This document shows, one piece after another, positions 56,061 to 64,000 of a DNA stretch of 64,000 nucleotides (the stretch's first letter is position 1; each line of letters begins with the position of its first letter). The stretch is from Buxus sempervirens (Eukaryota; Streptophyta; Magnoliopsida; Buxales; Buxaceae), in assembly GCA_947561395.2 (NCBI GenBank), contig OX387190.1, forward strand, positions 28,948,858-29,012,857, read 5' to 3'. The notes below the pieces were generated by a model. The model was given only the letters and a program-made list of their open reading frames with translations. It was not told the origin of the DNA and ran no database searches. Made by a program: the position numbers and the translations under genes.

Positions 56061-58614
56061 TTAGGCTTTCAGAGCAGCTTTGTGAACCATTGTTTCCTTG
56101 TGAATTTGGTGGCAACTCTTTTCAACAAGATCAAGCAACTTCTCCAAGCTCATTGACCACGAGTTTAGAATGTCATTGCTGTCCTTTGTTGTCTGGAAGG
56201 AAACTGTTCCCTCTGGCCTGTCAATCTTTGCCACCAAGGACTTGGAGACAACCATGTCCGAGAGGTGCTTCTCGGCATCCTAAAATGCAAAAATACAAAA
56301 ATGGAGCAACACGTTGTAAATTACTAATAATTAGAATGAAATAGACCAAACAAAGTCCTGCAATATCTTTACTGCATTGCCTTTTTAGCAAGTGAAACCC
56401 TACTCAGATCAAAAAATAAACAGAAATACAGTTTAAAAAACTAAATGGAGAAAGAAAAAGAAAAACTAATCTCTTGCACAACTTAAAACCTTCTTGTGAA
56501 ATTGCAGTTGCCGTCCTTGTTGCTATAGTATGGCTTACGCACTTGTACAAATTGTACCCCAAGTATACAAAGACAACAGAATAGTATAAAAGCGAATTAA
56601 GTGAAGGCATGTATACATTTATATTAAAATAACTGTAGTCAGCGCATCTGGGTGATGCACCCAACCAAGGCGACGGTCAGGAACAAAAAACTATTCGGTA
56701 CTTAATTGTTTTACACATAAGAGAAATACATACCAGGGGCGTCTACTGGTTCATTTCAAACCGAAAAGTGATCAAACCAAAATAAAGAAACTGAAAAAAA
56801 AGGTTTAGTTTATTTGCCTTTGTATTTTTTCTTTACTTTGGTTGCGGCAAAAAAAAGGTTTGAATTACTTTTGTCTGGTTTACAATTAGGTCTTCTATTA
56901 AAACTGTTGTCTTTACAACTTTCTTAAACTTAAATAACACACCTAAATAAGGCAAAAGGTACTCTGGCCAGAATATGAAATGTAAATGATTGGTGAGGCA
57001 AATCTGGACTCTCCATTTGACAAGGGACCTTCATAGGGTTGTAATTATCGAAAAAATAAAAAATGGTTCCTTAAAAGCAGTGTTTGAAATCCTAAAATAT
57101 AGGAAATGAAATGACAGAAACACATGCAAGTTTATTTCTAAGTTGTAGCTCAGCATATTTTTCTATCGGACTCTTGTAGGAGAGTTTTGAGTAGTAACTG
57201 AAACAAAAATATGGGAAACATAATCTCATTATCAGCAAAAAATAAGGAAATACTAGATTGCCACTTTAAAAATATTTTTTAAGGTAACACAAGGTTGTTT
57301 TAGAAAGATATTGCTTTATTTTTTGGCACTCCAAGACGCAATCTCCCAAAATATATGACATAGATAAACCCCAAAAGCAAATGTGTATTATTTGTTCTCA
57401 TGTAAAATGTGTATTATTTGTTCTCATATTGATCACATGCATCAACAATAATCCAATTTTTTTAATGTTTCTTAGGTTTTATATCAAGAATGTGATTAGC
57501 CTCTAGTGAGCTCTTTATGCCATGTAGAAAATTTATTTGCATTAAGAACTTAGAATGTAATCTAGGGCTGAATTCCCACATATAAAGAAGTATAATTCTC
57601 CAATTAAACTCCCACACATTAGTTAGCTGCACCAACAGGTTTCTCCGCTTGGTGCATGCTCCAGACAAACATAATTCAAATAAATAATAAGGATATTAAT
57701 TAAGCAACTGGTGCTAGATCCTAGCACCTTAATTCCTAGAAGCAAACAATTCACTGCCTCATCACAAAATCCCACTTGTTTTCTATTAAGCTCCAGGGAT
57801 TCAACTAGGTTAAGGCAGTTTAGATGACATGTTGACTACAATGGTTACAATAATAAAAAATACATAGGAAGTAGATATAAAAGTATCAAACCTGGACACT
57901 GAGGCATAACAGTTCTGCAAGTCTCTTCAAGGTAATCTTTGAGTAATATTTGGATACCACCAATATATTCTGAAAGCAAATAATTTCTTTCAAATGATTT
58001 GGTAGGCAAGAAAAAAATATGGAAGGTGAGAAAAAAATCAAGTTATAAAATTTCATGATGAAAACAATACATGCTCAATGACTCTTTGCCTTAGATCTTC
58101 AGCCGCCTTGTCACCTAAAGAACCTCCAAGAATATTCTTCTCACTCTCAAATTCATCTTTGTATGTGTCCCAAAGAGAGGTCCACTGGATCACCTCCATA
58201 GTTACCACTTGTTTCAACAGCATCCTGAGATATTAACATGTAACACATGCAAGAATAAATGGCATTAGGTAACAAAATAATTCACCGCGATAAAGCATGT
58301 TTTAAAGGAAGAAATAAGAGAACATAAGACATACCTAAAATTTGGAATTTCAGAAAGATTTTTATCTTCCAAGGTAGAGTTAAGAAGACTAGATTGCATT
58401 GGGTCATGAGGTGACAAGACTAGGTACCAGCAAATTTTCCTCAGGACCTGAAGATTAGAATAGTCATAAAAACCCCATTGACATAGGAAAAGCACAAATA
58501 TAAAAGACAGTTACCGGTATCCACTGTGAAGGATCTTCTTTTACAGATGGAATCTCATATATTGCCTTGTAGCTACGGCAAATGTCAATGTAATCATTGT
58601 TATGTGAGTGATAC
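56061..58614 (-). CDS. RPN5: 26S proteasome non-ATPase subunit 12 (RPN5/PSMD12), C-terminal half
   Basis: RPN5 is a PCI-domain scaffold of the 19S regulatory lid. Five minus-strand exons are 58614-58515, 58447-58335, 58224-58071, 57969-57892 and 56279-56061, all with GT/AG ends and matching phases, giving about 221 codons to a TAA stop. They read in order [70 protein letters not shown] and [19 protein letters not shown], ending [13 protein letters not shown], which is diagnostic of plant RPN5. This is the second half of a protein usually near 440 residues. Upstream exons are not found between 58615 and the window end. They lie beyond it, past a LINE, or are lost. The visible exons have no stops or frameshifts. 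Confidence 0.93.
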
Positions 58615-59187
58615 CTAAAAAGAAGGGAAAAAAGCAAGTTAAATGGATGCCTGATGCTTGGATCATTATGTTTAGTCAATGCTTTAAAAAAAAAAAAAGA
58701 TTTTATTCTAAATTCAAAAAGAAATTTTCTTTCTTAAAATATACCCGTAAAAAGAGCAAAAACCTAATGGCAAAAAGATCAAATAAGGAACAAAACCCAA
58801 ACTAATAAACAAGAACACCAAATCTGGAGACCAAGAAGAGGTTTAATCCTCCTTGTGCCAGACTTCCTCCCTAACGCACCTTAAGGAAAGAGATGTTTGT
58901 AAAAGATGTCATGAATCACCCTAGCATAACCAAGATGAGTGGACATGAAGAGAAAGTCGTGCAACTGTATGGCCACCAGATAAATAGAAAATGAATCCCC
59001 ATCATGTGTTTAAACAAATGAATATATCTAGCCAAAACCTCTTTGTTTCAAAAATGGCGTCACATTTTTTTTGCAAGTAGACTATAACATCAATGAACTT
59101 AATTTTTTTGAAATAAACCATACAACACAATGCATGTGAACTTTTGACAGATTTCAGCGGGGAGAGGAAAAGTTGGCTGATTCAAAC
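58615..59187 (-). other. Intron-like DNA upstream of the visible RPN5 exons
   Basis: AT-rich with A and T runs. No RPN5 exon or other gene is recognised. It is most simply intron sequence between the visible exons and the LINE. Confidence 0.5.
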
Positions 59188-59209
59188 TTTTTTTTTTTAT
59201 CGGAATAGT

Positions 59210-62200
59210 AGGCTATGTATTAATTTAAAAAGGTAGAAAACAAAGTACATGTACACTAACAGTGTACAGGAAGGAAAGGAAGAAAACAAGCACTATAGGC
59301 TCCTAAAATCCTTGCACAATAGAACATCCTGTAATAGTATACTGTTACCAGGATCCCTAGATGACTCCCATGATAAAATACAGCCAAGAGAGGCCCTGAA
59401 CAATTCCTGAGTGGATCTGATTTTATCATCAAAAATTCTCTTATTCCTTTCTTTCCATACAATTGCAGCTGGTGCCAAGCTCCACATCACTTGAAGACGA
59501 GATGCTCCCTTGGTTCTCCAACATGAGAGAAAGACTTGGCTTAAATCTTTAGGTTGGGCCCACACCATACCGAATCTCAATAAGTATTCCAAATCTCACA
59601 AGCCACACTACAGTGCACTCGTAAATGGTTAGATGTTTCCAATTGAGCTTTGCATAAAATACACCTATTGGGAAGCTGCCAGCCTCTCTTCATGAGATTG
59701 TCACCAACTTTTGAAGGAATACGAGGATGCCAAATCATACTCGATAGGCGGAAGTTGGAATCATGTTTGCTTACGTGGCTGTAAAGGCTCTTCACTGAAA
59801 ACTCCCCTGCTCTTCCTCATCTCCAAATCATTCTATCTTGACCACTACTAAATTACTAATACATTGTCCATTGATTCTCCCCAAGAGGTTAGCAAGGGAG
59901 TCCATCTCCCAATCAAACACGCTTCTCCTAAATTGGAAGTTCCAATTAGAACCAACTTCATTTTAGAGCATAGATCAGCAATGCAAGCTTGAGGGGATGT
60001 TGTAATACTATATAAATCTGGAAATGCCTCTTTGAAGGAGTTCTCACCACACCATGGGTCTTCCCAAAACCTTAAACGATCGCCTCTTCCCAGCTGAAAC
60101 CGCAAGCCCGGAGATACTAGCTTATGAAACCTAGAAACTGGCCTCCATAAACTCCAGCCCATATTACCATGTGATGGGGCTGACAACCATGACAACGGAT
60201 TGTAGCCATATTTTGTGGTTATTACCTTTCTCCACAGACTTGTCACTTCATACCCATATCTCCAACACCATTTTGCAAGCATGGTTTGATTGAAAAGACG
60301 CAAGCTTCTTATACCCAGACCTCCCTCATTCTTACTTTTGCATATCTCTTTCCAATTGACAAGGTGATACTTTCTAGATTCATCCCAGTTTGCCCACAAA
60401 AAATCTCTTTGTATCTTCTCAAGATCTTCAACCACTGAAACTGGAGCAAGCAAGGTAAAGAGCATGTATGTTGGAATGTTAGAGAGAGAACTTTTAATAA
60501 GTGTGATCTTGCCTCCTTTAGATAGAAAATTTCCTTTCCACATAGCTAACTTTCTCTTCATCCGAGCTACTATTGGTTCCCAAATTACCTTAGACTTGTA
60601 AGGTGCACCAATAGGGATTCCCAAATAAGATGTTGGAAAAGAACCCAATCTACATCCCAAAATGCCACACAAATCCGCTCCAATACCAGTTTCACCCACA
60701 TCAAACAATTCGCTCTTCTGTAAGTTCACCCTCAATCCCGATATGGCTTCAAAGCAAGTCAAGATAGATCTAACAATAAGAATCTGGGAGGCATGAGCCT
60801 TACAGAAAATCATAGCATTATCTGCAAATAGGACGTGCGAAATATGAATATTTCCACCATCATAGCTTACTCCTTCCAAAAGCCCCAGGTCATTAGCCCT
60901 CGTCACTAACCTGATAAAAGCCTCCATAACAATAATGAATAAAAGCAGGGAGGGGGGATCACCTTGCCGTAGACCTCTCGTGGATGGAAAGAAACCAACC
61001 GCCTCCCCATTGACCAAAATAGAGAAAGATGCTGAAGATACACAAGTATGCATCCAGCTGTACCACTTAGCTCCAAAACCCATCCTTCTAAGAAGGTACC
61101 ATAGAAGCTTCGCCTTCTCAATATCTAGCTTGCACATCACCCTATCATCTCCGTCTCTATGAATAGTGTCCAAGCACTCATTTGCAATCGTCACCGCATC
61201 TAGAATTTGCTTTCCCCCCACAAATGCGTTTTGATATGGAGATATTATACCTGGAAACACCTTTCTAAGTCTTTTTGAGAGGATCTTTGAGACTATTTTA
61301 TAGAAGCTCCCTACCAAACTTATTGGGCGGTATTCCTTCAAAGACGAAGCCTCCTCCTTCTTCGGAATGAGAGAGATGAAAGTGGCATTCATACTTCTCT
61401 CAAAATGAGCTGAATCAGAAAACTCGGTTGCTGCCTTCATAAAGTACTCCTTAATAACTTCCCAACACCTTTTGAAAAAAGCCATAGTGAAGCCATCTGG
61501 CCCAAGTTCTTTGTCCCCTTCTAGTTCTTGGAGTGTCTCCTTCACTTCTTCTTCCATTAATTGGCCTTCAAGCATATCCCTTTCAGCATCAGAAATACAA
61601 TCAAACTCCACCCCATCCAAGAGTGGCCGTACCTCCTTCTCCTGAAATAAGTCCTTGTAAAAATTCAGCATGGCCTTTTTAATCTCTTCTTCCTCTACAA
61701 GGAGAGAACCATCCACTTCCAAATGTTCAATATAATTCTTTCTTCCCCTTGCCTTAGCCATCTTGTGGAAAAAACTTGTGTTTTTATCACCAAGTTTGAG
61801 CCATAAGGCTCTTGACTTTTGACTCCAACTAATTTCCATCAACGATGGCATTTTCTTATACTCTAATTTCAGCTTTTCCTTTTCCCTTCAATTATCAAAC
61901 GACAAACCTCCCTCGTCCTCCAACCTCTCTAGCTCCTTCAGTCTAGCTACAAGAACCTCCATCTTTACATCCACCCTCTCAAATACTTCTTTATTCCACT
62001 TGATAATTTTTTATTTTAGTGCTCATAATTTTCTTGCAAACACATACGAGAGAGCCCCAAGAAAATGCAGCTCCTTCCACCATTCACCAACAAGGCACAT
62101 GAAAGACTTGTCCTCCAGCCACATATTCTCAAATCTAAATAGGGAGGCTTTTCGATATTCATTTTCACTTGTTAATAGAATAGGGGAATGATCTGAAACA

Positions 62201-62859
62201 GTTCTTGGCCATGCTGCAGCACCAAATTTTGGGTAAGTAGCTTCCCACTCCATCGATACCAAGAACCTATCCAACTTCGACATGATCGGAGATTGTTGAT
62301 TTCTTGACCACGTAAACTTTGCCCCTTTGAGTGGAACATCAATTAAATTCTGATCATCAATGAAATTAGAGAAATCTTTCATGGCTTGTGAGCAATACCT
62401 TCCTCCTATCCTTTCCGATGGAAACCTTATCACATTGAAATCCCCCCCAATACACCACAGCGTGCCACCAATTCCTCTTAAGGCAGCTAACTCCTCCCAC
62501 AACTTCCCAGATTTTGCCATATCATTCGGCCCATCAACCCCGGAAATTAACACCAGTTCGTTTCCTTCTATTTCCTTCAAGAGTACAGAAATTGCATACT
62601 GCCCCACCTCCACCTGTGCTTTCACATATTTCCTACTTTTCCAAGCTGTAACGATACCCCCTTGCGCAAGCAAGAGCACCCAATCAGCGCTGCCACTTTC
62701 CCAAATTTCGCCCATCAAAGACTGATTCAAGCTTCCAAGCTTAGATTCCTGAAGTATAATGACATCAGGATCCCACATCCTCAAACTAGCCTTCACTGCC
62801 ATCCCATTCTCCCGTGCATTAAGGCCCCTTACATTCCATGAGACAATCTTAATGATCAT
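59210..62859 (-). pseudogene. LINE ORF2: endonuclease and reverse transcriptase, several stops
   Basis: The endonuclease (62859-62023) starts MIIKIVSWNVRGLN and has GDFNVIRF and VSDHSPILL. In-frame stops between 62022 and 61852 separate it from the reverse transcriptase frame (to 59848), which has GPDGF, RPISLVGSFYKI, LRQGDP and a catalytic box FADN instead of FADD. Motif A reads KLDIEKA and then jumps to LLWYLL, so the YD part is deleted in frame. The last part (59795-59577, LPNRCILC, and 59592-59293) is in shifted frames. Enzyme activity is lost on three counts: stops, motif A deletion and Asp-to-Asn in the active site. Confidence 0.9.
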
Positions 62860-63743
62860 TATAAACTACTTTCCCCTTCCTGGTGCTGGATCTCCCTTGA
62901 ATTAAATCTGACCCACACAAATCACCTTTCTCCCTCAAGGACCAGGATAGTTTGTTCAACTCCCTTTCTATTTTTTTACTTGATCTCTTACCTTTTCCCC
63001 TCTTCTCTTCAATTGCCGTGAACAGCGCCTGTGCTTCCCTTTCAAAACCTTCAAAAGAAACGCCTAGAGCCTTACTAGGGCTTGATATATTCCTCAACAC
63101 CCATGAGAATGCCTGATCTAGTGAAACTGGGGTGGTAGGATAACAAGACAGCAAGGTAGGAGTTTGGAGAGGAGCTAACTCAGGCACATCTGAACATACT
63201 TGTAGCGTCGGCAATGGGTTTTCTACCTCCTTACATCGTCTTTCTTCACCGCCAATTACTCCTCTCCGCTCTTCCCATCGTTACAATTTTCAGCCTGGAG
63301 AGCTTGAACTTCATCATCCAAGCCTGTCTTTGGCAATAAACTTTGTCCGGTTCCCATCAACGACACCAAAATCTCTCTTCTACACTTCTCCATCGAGGCC
63401 TCAACCACATGTTCAATCTCCTTAGTTAACTCTTCCGAAATCAGACCTGTTTCTCCTTTCTCACAACCTGAGCCAATATGACTGAGACTGTGAGTGGGGC
63501 TGTAGCTAACACAATCATCCAGATGAGATAAATAGGGCCCAGCCTCAATAGCTAAAATAGGCTCCCCCACGTCAATAGGCCCTGGCCCACCGCAAACATC
63601 ACCTGCGGAGGCCTGATTCTCTTGAGATCCTCCCTGGTACTCATTTAAATTAGGCCCCTCGCGTACCACCTCAGCAAAACTTCCACAAGGCCACAAGACC
63701 CCACAACCTCTATCATCAACCTCCCGCTCCCTTACTACTTCTG
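62849..63743 (-). pseudogene. LINE ORF1 fragment, C-terminal part
   Basis: Two minus-strand frames, 63743-63256 (CGSFAEVVREGP near its start) and 63214-62849, are offset, so at least one frameshift lies between them. The second ends just inside the ORF2 start (overlap 62849-62859), as expected for a LINE. Only the low-complexity C-terminal part of ORF1 is represented; no DUF4283 fold or zinc knuckle is seen. The assignment rests mainly on position and the FAEVVR motif. Confidence 0.6.
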
Positions 63744-64000
63744 TTTTTTTGATGCATAATGAAGATGAGTGTATATATTATATGGGAGAAAAGTATAAAG
63801 TATGGAGTATACAATCATATTACACAAAATCAACAAACCTCACAAAACCCCAAGTATACCCCAAAAAGCAAAAACCAAGAACACTAACACTAACAATCCA
63901 CTGTACACGACAAAAACAGAGACCAAACTCTCGAGACTCCTTAATCAGAGACTGAACAAGCCATTCAGTATCTGATCACGTCCACATCTCACTCCATGGC
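63744..64000 (-). other. Window edge: possible 3' tail of another retroelement
   Basis: A 7-T run at 63744-63750 directly abuts the truncated LINE. Read on the minus strand, the stretch is T-rich and ends in ATGCATC plus the A run, like a retroposon tail. No coding sequence is recognised, and it is cut by the window end. Confidence 0.3.

Larger units (their letters stand above)
59188..63743 (-). mobile_element. LINE (L1-type), 5'-truncated and decayed
   Basis: An 11-T run (59188-59198) is the reversed poly(A) tail. Going right, the reverse-complement order is zinc-binding C-terminus, reverse transcriptase, endonuclease and a part of ORF1. The N-terminal DUF4283 part and the zinc knuckle of ORF1 are missing, so it is 5'-truncated near 63743. 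I could not find a clear target-site duplication. It belongs to a different subfamily from the LINE at 19530: no RNase H is seen. Confidence 0.85.

Noticed and set aside
59150..63760. Target-site duplication for the second LINE
   Set aside because: Sequences beside the T run and beyond 63743 show no convincing direct repeat.
1..64000. tRNA, rRNA or other structured RNA genes
   Set aside because: None recognised on either strand by eye; a covariance-model scan was not possible.

Overview
The window is nuclear DNA of a flowering plant, most likely a eudicot. The evidence is AT-rich intergenic DNA, GT/AG introns, plant-type LTR elements, LINEs, Helitrons and MITEs, and two recognisable plant genes: an ABR1-like ERF transcription factor and the proteasome subunit RPN5. 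Nothing prokaryotic is seen. Most of the sequence is transposable elements nested in one another.

1-19529: the body and 3' LTR of a large Ty3/gypsy element of the Tat/Ogre type (5' LTR upstream of the window). In order it has a leader with a 71-bp tandem repeat, gag-protease, and pol (RT, RNase H, second archaeal-type RNase H, integrase), the last two joined at an A9 run in overlapping frames. Then come two antisense genes with introns and intact frames: a 2-exon DUF7745-like gene and a 7-exon plant-mobile-domain (PMD)-like gene. A polypurine tract and a 2276-bp LTR end the element. A striking unexplained structure occurs four times in it: arrays of a 23-bp dyad, TATCCGG-N9-CCGGATA, repeated every 38-39 bp. 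One array is in the leader, one abuts the TATA box of the first antisense gene, one lies where the second antisense transcript probably starts, and one is in the LTR upstream of its TATA box. I propose that this is an element-wide regulatory system.

19530-25083: a LINE whose ORF1 is cut by the LTR element. Its ORF2 is complete but for three in-frame stops. 25084-28114 and about 47205-49810 are two copies of an old local duplication, each later altered by different insertions. 28141-36484 is a probable 8.3-kb non-autonomous Helitron carrying a decayed, intron-containing CDT1-like gene and other exon-like scraps. 37545-42405 is a minus-strand solo LTR with a plus-strand solo LTR of the same family inserted in it (5-bp target duplication ACGTT). 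43035-43590 is a foldback MITE, 46131-47024 a Copia-like solo LTR, and four short Helitrons lie between 45827 and 53042.

50589-52206 is the intact two-exon ERF gene. 56061-58614 holds the last five exons of RPN5 (minus strand). Its upstream exons are not in the window, and a decayed LINE fills 59188 to about 63743. Working together is evident only inside elements: gag-pro, pol and the two antisense genes share one LTR element and its dyad arrays, and ORF1/ORF2 form a LINE. The two host genes are independent.
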